A DNA stretch of 64,000 nt from Marivita cryptomonadis. GTDB taxonomy: Bacteria; Pseudomonadota; Alphaproteobacteria; Rhodobacterales; Rhodobacteraceae. The stretch spans positions 1 to 64,000 of the forward strand of contig NZ_JFKD01000013.1 of NCBI RefSeq assembly GCF_002115725.1, in the 5' to 3' direction. The notes below the pieces were generated by a model. It saw nothing but the letters and a program-made list of their open reading frames with translations, ran no database searches and was not told the DNA's origin. A program made the translations under genes and the position numbers. Below are positions 7,939 to 16,983 of this stretch, in pieces. Numbering within the stretch: the stretch's first letter is position 1; every line of letters begins with the position of its first letter.

Positions 7939-10622
7939 GCACGCTCAACCTGCTGGTCGCAGTCTGTACGGCCTATGTGTTTTTCCTGTTCTTCGTCGCC
8001 TTCGCCGCCGACAGGCTGGCGCTGCAGGGCAAAAAGGCGTGGTTGCGTTCGCCATTGATCTACACGCTATCGCTGTCGATCTATTGTACAGCTTGGACGT
8101 TCTACGGCGCGGTCGGGTCTGCGGCGCGCAACGGCTTCGAATACCTGACCATCTACCTTGGACCGACGATCGTGATGGTCAGCTGGTGGTGGCTGTTGCG
8201 CAAATTGATCCGGATCGGTCGGACGCAGAAAATCACCTCCATCGCTGACCTGATCTCATCCCGCTATGGCAAATCCAGCCTGCTGGCTGCCGGTGTCACG
8301 ATCCTCGCGGTGATTGGCACGACGCCCTACATCGCGCTGCAATTGCAGTCCGTGACGTTGTCCTTTTCGGTTTTCGCCGCGCAGTCCGATGGGCTGGCGG
8401 CACAGGATCAGGCCCGTGTGGCGTTGTGGCTGTCATTGGGATTGGCGGTGTTCACAGTGCTGTTCGGCACGCGCAACCTTGACGCCAAAGAGCGGCATGA
8501 CGGGGTGGTCATGGCCATTGCGGTGGAAGCTGTCGTCAAGCTTGTGGCATTGCTGTCTGTTGGCATTTTCGTGGTCTGGGGGGTGTCGGGCGGATTGACC
8601 GAGGCGCTCAACCGGATCGACGCGTCCGAGTTCGGCGAATGGCACACCGATCGCAGCCGTTGGGCCGGGCTGATCTTTCTGTCTGCGGCGGCTTTCCTGT
8701 GCCTGCCCCGAACCTTTCAGGTACTGGTGGTGGAGAACGACGACGAAAGCCACCTGCGGACCGCAAGCTGGGCGTTTCCGCTCTATCTTTGCCTTATCAG
8801 CTTGTTTGTTGTGCCTATCGCGGTGGTGGGACTCGACATCATGCCCGACGGATCCAACCCCGACCTGTTCGTTCTGACTATCCCGCTTGCGCTGGGCGAA
8901 AACGGGTTGGCGATGCTGTCCTTCCTTGGTGGGTTCAGCTCCGCCACTTCGATGGTGATCGTCGCGGCAATTGCATTGTCGACCATGGTGTCGAACCACA
9001 TCGTGATGCCCATCTGGCTGCAACTGCGCCCAAGCGGGGCCAGCGTATCAGGCGACGTCCGGGCTGCCGTTCTCATGGCGCGACGGATCTCCATCGTTGG
9101 CGTGGTGATGTTGGGCTATCTGTATTTCCGACTGTCCAGTGGAGGCGAAGCGCTGGCCTCCATTGGCCTTGTGGCGTTTTGTGGTCTCGCGCAGGTCTTG
9201 CCCGCGATGCTGGGTGGCATGTTCTGGCGTGGAGCCACACGGATGGGGGCGTTTGCCGGACTCACCGCGGGCTTTGCGATCTGGCTCTATACGCTCTACC
9301 TGCCCAGCTTTGGTGTCGGAACAATCCTGCCGGTGGCGATCATCGACAACGGGCTGTTTGGTTTGGCTTGGCTGAAGCCTGACGCATTGTTTGGCATCGA
9401 GGGTATGGACCAACTCATGCATGCGCTGCTTTGGAGCATGTTGTTCAACGTTGTGGCCTTTGTCGGTGTCTCGCTTGTCACCTTCCCGTCACCGTTGGAG
9501 CGGCTTCAGGCGGCACAATTCGTCAACATTTTCGAGCATTCAACCAATGCTCGAAGCTGGTCTGGTGGAACGGCACAAACCGAAGACCTGATGGTGATGG
9601 CGCAACGCATTCTGGGTGCGGGAGAGGCGCAAGCGCTGTTCTTGCGGCACGCACGGCGCCAGGGCGCGCGTGGGAATTTGCCGGCGCCGACACCTGATTT
9701 TCTTGAGGCTTTGGAGCGCGAATTGGGAAGCTCTGTCGGGGCGGCAACCGCCCATGCGATGGTTGGGCAGATCACGGGTGGCATGGCGATTTCCGTCGAA
9801 GATTTGATGGCGGTGGCGGATGAAACGGCGCAGATGCTGGAATACTCGGCACGGCTCAAGGAACAGTCCGAAGAACTCAGCCGCACCGCTTTGGAATTGC
9901 GCAATGCCAACCAAAAGCTCACCCGCCTTTCGATCCAGAAAGACGCCTTCCTGAGCCAAATCAGCCACGAATTGCGCACACCGATGACCTCGATCCGGGC
10001 ATTTTCCGAGATCCTGCGTGACACTGACCAGATGACTCCGAACGACCAGTCGCGCTATGCGTCGATCATCCATGACGAAGCGCAGCGCTTGACCCGACTG
10101 CTCGACGATTTGCTGGACCTGAGTGTGGTCGAGAACGGGCAGGTGAACCTGAATCTGCGCGAAGGAAGCTTGCGCGATGCGCTTGACCGGGCCGTATCTG
10201 CGGCGGCTATCGGTGAAGACGGTGTCCAAATGGCCATCGAACGCGACATGGGTCGGGAATACATCGTGCTGCACACCGATCTGGACAGGCTTAGTCAGGT
10301 TTTCATCAACCTGATCGCCAATGCGCGCAAATATTGTGATGCTCAAACGCCTCGTCTGGTGATCCGTGTGATGCAGGAAACCGACCGCGTGGTGATTGAT
10401 TTTCACGACAACGGCTCCGGCATTGCACCCGACGCTGTGGACATGATCTTTGAAAAATTCGCCCGCGTCAGCGACCAAAAAGCAGGTGGCGCAGGTCTTG
10501 GGCTGGCCATCTGCCGCCAAGTCATGACGCGCTTGGGGGGATCGGTCGATTATGTGCCCTCTTCGCGTGGTGCGACGTTCCGCGTTGTCTTGCCCTACCG
10601 CATCGCATTGGCCGCCCAATAG
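7935..10622 (+). CDS. Sodium:solute-symporter-type sensor histidine kinase
   Basis: An 895-aa hybrid of a transporter and a kinase. Residues about 1-520 form a multi-helix sodium:solute symporter module (AWTFYGAVGSAARNGFEYL near 50-70; FLGGFSSATSMVIVAAIALSTMVSN near 335-360), followed by a linker with a coiled-coil-like stretch (EQSEELSRTALELRNANQKL). The kinase core has H-box SQISHELRTPM with H678, an N-box (INLIANARKYCD), a G1 box (DNGSGIAP) and a G2 box (GAGLGLAICRQV). Relatives such as CrbS and CbrA respond to acetate or C/N state, and the acs locus is close by. Partner: probably the receiver at 7292. Confidence 0.92.
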   Translation: MSTLNLLVAVCTAYVFFLFFVAFAADRLALQGKKAWLRSPLIYTLSLSIYCTAWTFYGAVGSAARNGFEYLTIYLGPTIVMVSWWWLLRKLIRIGRTQKITSIADLISSRYGKSSLLAAGVTILAVIGTTPYIALQLQSVTLSFSVFAAQSDGLAAQDQARVALWLSLGLAVFTVLFGTRNLDAKERHDGVVMAIAVEAVVKLVALLSVGIFVVWGVSGGLTEALNRIDASEFGEWHTDRSRWAGLIFLSAAAFLCLPRTFQVLVVENDDESHLRTASWAFPLYLCLISLFVVPIAVVGLDIMPDGSNPDLFVLTIPLALGENGLAMLSFLGGFSSATSMVIVAAIALSTMVSNHIVMPIWLQLRPSGASVSGDVRAAVLMARRISIVGVVMLGYLYFRLSSGGEALASIGLVAFCGLAQVLPAMLGGMFWRGATRMGAFAGLTAGFAIWLYTLYLPSFGVGTILPVAIIDNGLFGLAWLKPDALFGIEGMDQLMHALLWSMLFNVVAFVGVSLVTFPSPLERLQAAQFVNIFEHSTNARSWSGGTAQTEDLMVMAQRILGAGEAQALFLRHARRQGARGNLPAPTPDFLEALERELGSSVGAATAHAMVGQITGGMAISVEDLMAVADETAQMLEYSARLKEQSEELSRTALELRNANQKLTRLSIQKDAFLSQISHELRTPMTSIRAFSEILRDTDQMTPNDQSRYASIIHDEAQRLTRLLDDLLDLSVVENGQVNLNLREGSLRDALDRAVSAAAIGEDGVQMAIERDMGREYIVLHTDLDRLSQVFINLIANARKYCDAQTPRLVIRVMQETDRVVIDFHDNGSGIAPDAVDMIFEKFARVSDQKAGGAGLGLAICRQVMTRLGGSVDYVPSSRGATFRVVLPYRIALAAQ

Positions 10623-10706
10623 GTGCTCTGTGCAGATTTGCTAAGCCCTTGGTAACCAATTCCGGCGATAACCGGACAAAAGGCCAAGGGGGCAGACGGC
10701 ACTAAT

Positions 10707-11750
10707 ATGAACGACACCGTCACAGACACGGTTTTGCAGCGCAAGGCGCAGGCACAACGCAAGGCGCTGGGCGGCGGTGCATGGTCGGTATCGCGTGCCT
10801 TGGGCCGCGCGCTGTCGATTGCGGCGGATGCGCTTTGGGGGCTTGGTCTGGTTCCCCGCATCACCTGTGATGATATTATGCCTGTCGATCTGGCAATGTC
10901 GCGGTTGGGCCCTGATCACTTGATTGTCGTGCTCGAAAACGATTCTGGTGCGCGTGGGCTTGCCACCTTTGATCGCGATATCGTCACTGGGTTCATCGAT
11001 GTGCAGACCTTGGGCAGGGTGACACGTTTTCCAGCCGATGCGCGCGCCTACACGCCAACCGATGCGGCGATGACTGCCCCGGTGATTGATGCGGCGCTGC
11101 CCCGGTTTGCATCCATGTTGTCAACCCAGCCCGAAATGGCACATCTGCAGGACTATCGCTTTGGCGCCTTGGTCGAAGATGCGCAAACGGCGGGGCTGGT
11201 GCTGGATGCGGACATGTATCATGTGATCGAATTCGACACCGCACTTGCACAGGACACGCGCAGCGGCGGGGTTGTCTTTATGTTCCCCGAACCCAAGAAG
11301 GCGGCGGAATCGGGTGGTGTACCCGGTCCGGGAAAACATGAAGCTGTGCTCAAGCTGGCGCCTGTCCGCATGCAGGCGGTGTTGACCCGTATCCATATTT
11401 CTCTCGACAAGGCGCAGGCGTTGCGGCCGGGGGACAGGCTGCCGCTCGCGGCGGGTGCAACGACATCCGCGGCTCTGGTTCTGGCCGGGGGACACGAGGT
11501 GGCACGCGGAAAGCTGGGGCAAATGAATGGCTTTCGCGCCATTCGTATCGGAACCCAAACGACCGCTATGCACTCACGCGACCCGCAGGTTTCGTTGTCT
11601 GTTCATTCTGTGAACGAAACCCCAGCACCCACGGGGTCTCTTCCTGCCACACTGGGCGCTGCCTCGCTCGAGATGACGGGATCGCTTGCGATTGACGGTA
11701 AGGACGGTGCCTTGGACAGCTCCGCGACACCGAACCTCGACGCGCTTTAA
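10707..11750 (+). CDS. Orphan FliM/FliN-family (SpoA domain) protein
   Basis: A 347-aa protein whose C-terminal part (about residues 218-282, from APVRMQAVLTRIHISL to GQMNGFRAIRIG) matches the SpoA surface-presentation domain of FliM/FliN. The middle (about 55-180, including GLATFDRDIVTGFIDVQTLG) resembles the FliM CheC-like domain. The N-terminus lacks the short acidic CheY-binding motif of classical FliM. A tail of about 65 residues after SpoA looks disordered. No other flagellar genes are in the window, so it is an orphan or auxiliary switch-like protein. It starts 84 bp after the symporter-kinase stop, in the same direction. Confidence 0.78.
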   Translation: MNDTVTDTVLQRKAQAQRKALGGGAWSVSRALGRALSIAADALWGLGLVPRITCDDIMPVDLAMSRLGPDHLIVVLENDSGARGLATFDRDIVTGFIDVQTLGRVTRFPADARAYTPTDAAMTAPVIDAALPRFASMLSTQPEMAHLQDYRFGALVEDAQTAGLVLDADMYHVIEFDTALAQDTRSGGVVFMFPEPKKAAESGGVPGPGKHEAVLKLAPVRMQAVLTRIHISLDKAQALRPGDRLPLAAGATTSAALVLAGGHEVARGKLGQMNGFRAIRIGTQTTAMHSRDPQVSLSVHSVNETPAPTGSLPATLGAASLEMTGSLAIDGKDGALDSSATPNLDAL

Positions 11751-12178
11751 CGCTGTGCGTCTGCCGCAGCGTCAAGCGTGGGGCGCAGCATCGACAGGTC
11801 GTAACCTGCTTGTGCCACTGCGCCCAAAATCTCATCGGCACTTTTCTGACCAGCTTGGCTGAGCGCCCAAAGGATCGAACAGCGTGTGCCCGATGCGCAG
11901 TAGGCCAGAACCGGGCCGTCCGACGCATCGACCATCGCAAATTGCTGGGCCACCCGGTCGGGGGTCATGGTTTGGTGCGTGATCGGCAACACTTCGAACC
12001 GGAGCCCGGCAGCCTCGATCGCCATACGCATCGCGTCTGATTGATGCGACGGTGGTACTTCGGCATCCGGGCGGTTGCAGATCACGGTGGTGATCCCCGC
12101 CGCCTTGATGGCGGCGGCATCTTCCGGGTCGATCTGCGGCGACACAGCATAGCGGTCTGTAATGGGGCGTATATCCAT
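11747..12178 (-). CDS. TIGR01244 (DUF442) sulfurtransferase/phosphatase-like protein
   Basis: A 143-aa protein of the beta-lactamase-hydrolase-like N-terminal family with a DSP/rhodanese-type fold. The active loop is YCASGTRCS, with C94, R99 and a second cysteine C100. In other bacteria this domain accompanies persulfide dioxygenases in sulfide detoxification. It is the last gene of the minus-strand sulfur module and its stop overlaps the convergent FliM-like gene by 4 bp. It is usually fused to, or next to, a metallo-beta-lactamase such as the one at 13052. Confidence 0.85.
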   Translation of the reverse strand: MDIRPITDRYAVSPQIDPEDAAAIKAAGITTVICNRPDAEVPPSHQSDAMRMAIEAAGLRFEVLPITHQTMTPDRVAQQFAMVDASDGPVLAYCASGTRCSILWALSQAGQKSADEILGAVAQAGYDLSMLRPTLDAAADAQR

Positions 12179-12187
12179 GGCTAAGAC

Positions 12188-12622
12188 CTACTGCGCTGTC
12201 GCGGGCCTGTCCAGCCATGCCCGTAGGCTTGGCATGGCGCTCATCCCGGCGACCATCGCTCCAAGAAATACCAGCCCTTCGATCCCGCCATAACTGAGCG
12301 AAGCAATCGCCGGACCGGGGCACAGGCCAACAAGACCCCAACCCATCCCGAACAGAACCGACCCCATCACAAGGTTACGGCCCAGTTTCGGTTCGGGTGG
12401 TGGCGGCATGGCGTCGCCAGTTAGGGCAAAGCGCCGCTTTGCGGCAACCCGCCACGCAATCGCCATCGGGATAATCGCGCCGCCCATCACAAAGGCCAGT
12501 GTCGGATCCCAATTGCCGAAAATATCCAGCCATCCCTGCACCTTGCGGGTGTCAGTCATGCCCGAAATGAACAGCCCGGCCCCAAACAGACCACCGGCCA
12601 GAAAAGCGAAATAGTTGCGCAT
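12188..12622 (-). CDS. YeeE/YedE family half-transporter (C-terminal half)
   Basis: A 144-aa membrane protein with about four hydrophobic helices and the conserved cysteine motif VGLCPGPAIASL near residues 100-112, as in the thiosulfate carrier TsuA/YeeE. The ATG at 12622 overlaps the stop of the preceding half-gene by one base (TGATG), so translation is coupled. The N-terminus (MRNYFAFLAGGLFGAGLFISGM) also contains the GLFISGM motif seen in such halves. The probable substrate is thiosulfate or another sulfur anion (family knowledge plus context). Confidence 0.9.
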   Translation of the reverse strand: MRNYFAFLAGGLFGAGLFISGMTDTRKVQGWLDIFGNWDPTLAFVMGGAIIPMAIAWRVAAKRRFALTGDAMPPPPEPKLGRNLVMGSVLFGMGWGLVGLCPGPAIASLSYGGIEGLVFLGAMVAGMSAMPSLRAWLDRPATAQ

Positions 12623-13047
12623 CAGATGATCCCCAGCAAATGGCGGAACAAAACGACGGTCAGACCGCCGGCAAGGATGTAGAAGACCGTCGCAACCATG
12701 CCGCGCAGGGACATCCGCGAGATCCCGCAGACGCCATGGCCCGAGGTGCAACCATTGGCCAGACGTGTGCCAACGCCCACCAAAAGCCCGGCGGCGATCA
12801 GCAGCGCGAAGTTGCTTGTGGCGTGGGTTTCCTTCGGGCCAAGAAAGTACAACAGGACCACGGGGATCAGTGCCAACCCCGCAAGAAAGCTGATGCGTTC
12901 CAACATCGTGCTGCGCCCACTGCCATCGACCAGACCGCCGATAATGCCGCTTGCGCCCATGATGCGCCCATTGGCGAGCAGGTATACCGCGCCGCCAGTG
13001 CCGATCAGCATTCCGCCGACCAGCCCGTAAATCCAATCCGGGTTCAT
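12622..13047 (-). CDS. YeeE/YedE family half-transporter (N-terminal half)
   Basis: A 141-aa membrane protein matching the first half of YeeE/YedE proteins: GGMLIGTGGAVYLLANGRIMGASGI at residues 10-34 and the cysteine motif NGCTSGHGVCGISRMS near 98-113. Together with the downstream half it would form a full eight-to-nine-helix carrier. It starts 5 bp after the metallo-beta-lactamase stop, in one operon with it. The split into two polypeptides is common in Proteobacteria. Confidence 0.9.
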   Translation of the reverse strand: MNPDWIYGLVGGMLIGTGGAVYLLANGRIMGASGIIGGLVDGSGRSTMLERISFLAGLALIPVVLLYFLGPKETHATSNFALLIAAGLLVGVGTRLANGCTSGHGVCGISRMSLRGMVATVFYILAGGLTVVLFRHLLGII

Positions 13048-13051
13048 TTCT

Positions 13052-13915
13052 TTACAATCCGTTTACAGGAATCTTGAGGAAGACTTTGCCGTCCTTGTCC
13101 GCAGGCGGCATTTGCCCGGCGCGCATGTTCACTTGCAGCGACGGGATGATCAGTTTCGGCATGGCCAACGTCGCATCGCGGGCGTTGCGCATCTCGACAA
13201 AGCTGTCTTTGGTGGCATCGCCACCGACATGCACGTTCTTGGCCTTTTGTTCACCTACTGTGGTTTCCCACGCATAGTCATCTCGGCCCGGAGCCTTGTA
13301 GTCGTGGCCCACGAAGATGCGGGTTTCGTCCGGCAAGGCGAGGATCTTTTGCACCGAGTCATAAAGCTGTTCGGACGAGCCACCCGGAAAGTCACAGCGC
13401 GCCGTGCCGAAATCCGGCATGAACAATGTGTCGCCGACAAATGCTGCATCCCCGACCACATAGGTCAGGCAAGCGGGCGTGTGACCCGGCGTGTGCAACA
13501 CATCCGCACGCATCTGGCCGATGTGAAAGCTGTCGCCTTCGACAAAAAGCTTGTCGAACTGGCTGCCATCGCGCTGGAATTCGGTGCCTTCGTTGAACAC
13601 CTTGCCAAAAGTGTCCTGTACGACCTGAATGCGGTCGCCAATCCCAATTTTGCCGCCAAGCGCGTCCTGAAGATAAGGTGCCGCGCTCAGGTGATCTGCG
13701 TGGACATGGCTTTCAAGCAACCATTGCACTTCAAGACCGTTTTCCTTCACGAACGCGATTACGGCATCTGCAGATTTCGTGTCGGTGCGGCCCGACGCAT
13801 AGTCAAAATCCAGAACGCTATCGACAATCGCGCAGGCGCTGCCTTGCGGGTCTTGAACCACGTAGGAAATGGTGTTGGTGGCGTCGTCAAAAAAACCTGT
13901 GACCTTGGGTGTCAT
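13052..13915 (-). CDS. Persulfide-dioxygenase-like metallo-beta-lactamase (ETHE1/Blh type)
   Basis: A 287-aa cytoplasmic MBL-fold enzyme. Metal ligands are visible: ESHVHADH (H70, H72, D74, H75), LHTPGHTPACL, GDTLFMPDFGTARCDFPGG and a late GHDYKAPG. The last two are hallmarks of the ETHE1/Blh group, which oxidises glutathione persulfide to sulfite. The start at 13915 has an AGGAGGG ribosome site. An upstream in-frame start at 14002 lies in AT-rich non-coding sequence and is rejected. It leads the sulfur module; unlike bigR operons, no ArsR-type regulator gene is next to it in view. Confidence 0.92.
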   Translation of the reverse strand: MTPKVTGFFDDATNTISYVVQDPQGSACAIVDSVLDFDYASGRTDTKSADAVIAFVKENGLEVQWLLESHVHADHLSAAPYLQDALGGKIGIGDRIQVVQDTFGKVFNEGTEFQRDGSQFDKLFVEGDSFHIGQMRADVLHTPGHTPACLTYVVGDAAFVGDTLFMPDFGTARCDFPGGSSEQLYDSVQKILALPDETRIFVGHDYKAPGRDDYAWETTVGEQKAKNVHVGGDATKDSFVEMRNARDATLAMPKLIIPSLQVNMRAGQMPPADKDGKVFLKIPVNGL

Positions 13916-14022
13916 GTCTGAGCCCTCCTTGCTTGGATAACATATAAAGAAAGTTGAATACGTAGCAAGGGGGTGCCGCAAAAAAATGTACGGAACACAC
14001 ACGTTTTAAGGTGCCCTTGGGA

Positions 14023-15075
14023 CTATGCTGAAGGTGTAGCGCCTGCACCGGTGGGATCGGACAGATAGACCAGAACATCGTTCTTGCCGATCACCCCGAT
14101 CGGCGTGCCACTTTCGACAACGGACAGATCGACCTCGCTGCTGACCAGCGTGGTCATCACTTCTTGGACCCGCGCATCCGCGTCGACCGCCACCGCCTCG
14201 GCGGAAGCGGTCCCGGTGCGCATCACGTCGCGTGCGAGCAGAACACCCAATGGGTTCATATGTTTGACGAAATCAGCCACATAGGCGTTCGACGGATTGC
14301 GGAAGATTTCCTGTGGCGTCCCGCATTGTACGATCCGCCCGCCCTCCATGATGGCGATGCGATTGCCAATCTTGAACGCTTCGTCCAGATCGTGGCTGAC
14401 AAAGATGATCGTGCGCTTCAGCCGTTGCTGCAATTCCAGCAGTTCATCCTGCAACTTGGTGCGGATCAGCGGATCGAGCGCCGAAAACGGTTCGTCCATG
14501 AGCAGGATCGGTGCATCCGTTGCAAAAGCACGAGCCAGTCCGACGCGCTGCTGCATTCCTCCCGACAACTCCGCGACCTTGCGGTCGGCCCAATCGGTGA
14601 GGCCCACCAAGGCCAGTTGTTTCTCGACCTGCGCGTTACGCTCGGCCTTCGGTTGTCCGCCCAGTTCCAGCCCCAGCCCGACATTCTCGCGCACCGACCG
14701 CCACGGCAAAAGACCGAACTGTTGAAACACCATCGCCACATGGCGCAACCGGATCGTTCGCAGCACCTCGGCGCTGGCGTTGGTGACATCCACCAGCCCT
14801 TGGCCGTCATGCACCCGCACACAGCCCCGCGCGACGGGGTTCAGCCCGTTCACCGCCCGCAACAGCGTTGATTTACCCGAGCCAGACAAGCCCATAAGGA
14901 CAAGGATCTCGCCTTCAGTCACATCCAAGGAACAGTCATGTACGCCCAAGACCTGCCCGGTCTCACGCTGGATCTGTCCACGGTCCTGCCCTTCATCCAT
15001 TAGCGGTAAGGCGGCCTGCGGTTTGTCCCCGAACACGATGGAGACATTGTCGAATTCCACGCGGGTGTTGTTCAT
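14023..15075 (-). CDS. choV: Choline ABC transporter ATP-binding protein
   Basis: The 350-aa ATPase of a ProV/ChoV-type quaternary-amine importer. Walker A is GLSGSGKST, signature LSGGMQQRVGLARA and Walker B LLMDEPFSALDPL. The C-terminal 60 residues (from about 285, LARDVMRTG onward) look like a single CBS-like segment, which in ProV/OpuA relatives senses ionic strength. Its start overlaps the choW stop by 4 bp. The linked betIBA genes make choline the most likely substrate. Confidence 0.93.
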   Translation of the reverse strand: MNNTRVEFDNVSIVFGDKPQAALPLMDEGQDRGQIQRETGQVLGVHDCSLDVTEGEILVLMGLSGSGKSTLLRAVNGLNPVARGCVRVHDGQGLVDVTNASAEVLRTIRLRHVAMVFQQFGLLPWRSVRENVGLGLELGGQPKAERNAQVEKQLALVGLTDWADRKVAELSGGMQQRVGLARAFATDAPILLMDEPFSALDPLIRTKLQDELLELQQRLKRTIIFVSHDLDEAFKIGNRIAIMEGGRIVQCGTPQEIFRNPSNAYVADFVKHMNPLGVLLARDVMRTGTASAEAVAVDADARVQEVMTTLVSSEVDLSVVESGTPIGVIGKNDVLVYLSDPTGAGATPSA

Positions 15076-15908
15076 TTCTGGCGCTCCATCCGCAGCATGC
15101 GGTCAAGGATGATCGCGACCACGACGATCACAAAGCCGCTTTCAAACCCGCGCGCCGTGTTCACCTGATTCAAGGCCCGCACAACCGGGACACCCAACCC
15201 GTCAGCACCGACCAGCGCCGCGATCACCACCATCGACAGTGAGAGCATGATCGTCTGGTTCAACCCCGCCATGATCTGTGGCAGCGCCGAAGGTAGCTCG
15301 ACCTTCCACAGCAGTTGCGATTTGGTCGCCCCGAACGCCTCTGCTGCTTCGATCAGTGGGGTAGGGGTGGAGCTGACCCCAAGGTGGGTCAAGCGGATCG
15401 GTGCGGGTAGCACAAAGATCACCGTCGCGATCAGACCCGGCACCATGCCGATGCCGAAAAATACAATCGCGGGAATAAGATAGACGAAAGTCGGCAAGGT
15501 CTGCATCAGATCCAGAACCGGTCGCATCCACGCATAAAGCCGGGGCCTGTGCGCCACCGCGATGCCAATGGGCACGCCGACGCCCATGCAGACCACGCAG
15601 GCCGACAAAACCAGTGTCAGGCTTTCGGTCGTTTCCTCCCAATAGCCTTGGTTGATGATGAACAGAAACCCAAGCGCCACGAAGAGCGCGACCTTCCAAC
15701 TGCGTTGCAGATAATAGGTCAACGCCACAAACAGCGCGATGATGACCAACGGATGGGGCGTTTGCAGCAGCCACAGAAAGCCGTCGATCATCGCTTCGAG
15801 CGCATCCGACAACGCGTCAAAGAAAAACGCGCCATTGCTTTCCAGCCAGTCAAAGGCTGTCCCGGCGACTTTTCCCACCGGGATCTTGTTCTCTGTCAAC
15901 CAGTCCAT
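15072..15908 (-). CDS. choW: Choline ABC transporter permease
   Basis: The 278-aa ProW/ChoW-type inner-membrane permease with about seven hydrophobic segments. Family signatures include LVLSACVVCMGVGVPIGIAVAH near residues 97-118, QTLPTFVYLIPAIVFFGIGMVPG, and the coupling loop AAEAFGATKSQLLWKVELPSALPQIMAG. The gene sits between choX and choV with a 4-bp overlap to choV, and is co-transcribed in the order choX-choW-choV. Confidence 0.94.
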   Translation of the reverse strand: MDWLTENKIPVGKVAGTAFDWLESNGAFFFDALSDALEAMIDGFLWLLQTPHPLVIIALFVALTYYLQRSWKVALFVALGFLFIINQGYWEETTESLTLVLSACVVCMGVGVPIGIAVAHRPRLYAWMRPVLDLMQTLPTFVYLIPAIVFFGIGMVPGLIATVIFVLPAPIRLTHLGVSSTPTPLIEAAEAFGATKSQLLWKVELPSALPQIMAGLNQTIMLSLSMVVIAALVGADGLGVPVVRALNQVNTARGFESGFVIVVVAIILDRMLRMERQK

Positions 15909-15962
15909 GCAAGGGTCCTACGGTCTGAAAAGGAAGGGCGGCGTGATGCCGCCCTGTCCGGT

Positions 15963-16880
15963 TTATTGAAGCGCGGCCTTCACGGCTGCCACGGCATCGC
16001 CGCCATCTTTGGTGGTCACGCCATCCAGCCAGCTCATGTACGCGTCGGGGTTCGCCTGCAGCCAAGCGGTCGCCGCATCGCGCGCCTCGGCACCATCATT
16101 CAGGATCGCGCCCATGATTTCGTTTTCCATGGCGAGCGTGAATTCGAGGTTCGTCAGCAGCTTACCCACGTTCGGGCAGGCATCGACGTAACCTGCCGAG
16201 GTATTGGTATAGACGGTTGCACCGCCAAGATTCGGGCCGAACCAGTCGTCGCCACCTTCAAGATAGGTCATCTCGAAATTCGCGTTCATCGGGTGCGGTT
16301 CCCAGCCAAGAAACACAACCGGTTCGCCACGATCATCCGCGCGGGCGACCTGTGCCAGCATCCCCTGTTCCGAGCTTTCGACCACGTCGAAGCCTTCGAG
16401 GTCGAACGCGTTGGCACCAATCATGTCCATGATCAGGCGGTTACCGTCATTGCCCGGCTCGATCCCGTAGATCTCACCTTCCAGCGCATCGCGTTGAGCG
16501 GCGATGGCGGCAAAGCTGGTGATGCCCAGATCGGCGCCCGCCTTGTTTGTGGCCAGCGTGTATTTTGCACCTTCAAGGTTCGCGCGAACCGTGTCGACGG
16601 TGCCCGCGTCCCGGTAGGGGGCGATGTCGGCTTCCATCGTCGGCATCCAGTTGCCAAGGAACACGTCCACATCGCCGCCGGCCAGCGCGGTGTAGGTCAC
16701 AGGCACAGACAACACTTTGATGTCGGTGTCATAGCCAAGCGCATCAAGCACGACAGTGGTTGCTGCGGTTGTCGCTGTGATGTCGGTCCAGCCCACGTCC
16801 GAGAACGTGACTGAGTCACAATCAGCAGCGACCGCGCCTGCAGCACAGATCGCGAGGATTGAGAGTGAAGATTTCATCAT
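15963..16880 (-). CDS. choX: Choline-binding periplasmic protein
   Basis: The 305-aa substrate-binding protein of the choline importer. A cleavable signal peptide (MKSSLSILAICAAGAVAADC, likely cut after AVAA) is followed by an OpuAC/ChoX-type fold with aromatic box candidates GNWMPTMEADIAPY and FLGWEPHPMN, suited to a trimethylammonium group. ATG codons at 16880 and 16877 are equally possible; an AGGGAG element lies upstream. It starts 104 bp from betI, divergently, across the BetI-type operator. Confidence 0.94.
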   Translation of the reverse strand: MMKSSLSILAICAAGAVAADCDSVTFSDVGWTDITATTAATTVVLDALGYDTDIKVLSVPVTYTALAGGDVDVFLGNWMPTMEADIAPYRDAGTVDTVRANLEGAKYTLATNKAGADLGITSFAAIAAQRDALEGEIYGIEPGNDGNRLIMDMIGANAFDLEGFDVVESSEQGMLAQVARADDRGEPVVFLGWEPHPMNANFEMTYLEGGDDWFGPNLGGATVYTNTSAGYVDACPNVGKLLTNLEFTLAMENEIMGAILNDGAEARDAATAWLQANPDAYMSWLDGVTTKDGGDAVAAVKAALQ

Positions 16881-16913
16881 TTTGTTGGTCTCCCTGACAG
16901 AGGTCGGTTTTTG

Positions 16914-16933
16914 TTGATTGACGAGTCAATTAA
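16914..16933. promoter_or_regulatory. BetI-type operator between choX and betI
   Basis: A 20-bp inverted repeat, TTGATTGAC-GA-GTCAATTAA, has arms matching at 8 of 9 positions. It closely resembles the E. coli BetI operator core (TTGATTGGACGTTCAAT, from memory). It lies 51 bp before the betI GTG start and 34 bp from choX, so a single site could repress both divergent operons in the absence of choline (inference from position and family). Confidence 0.82.
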
Positions 16934-16983
16934 AAACGCCATACGGTCCCGCACGTCAAACACTTAATTTTTCGGAGTCGAAC

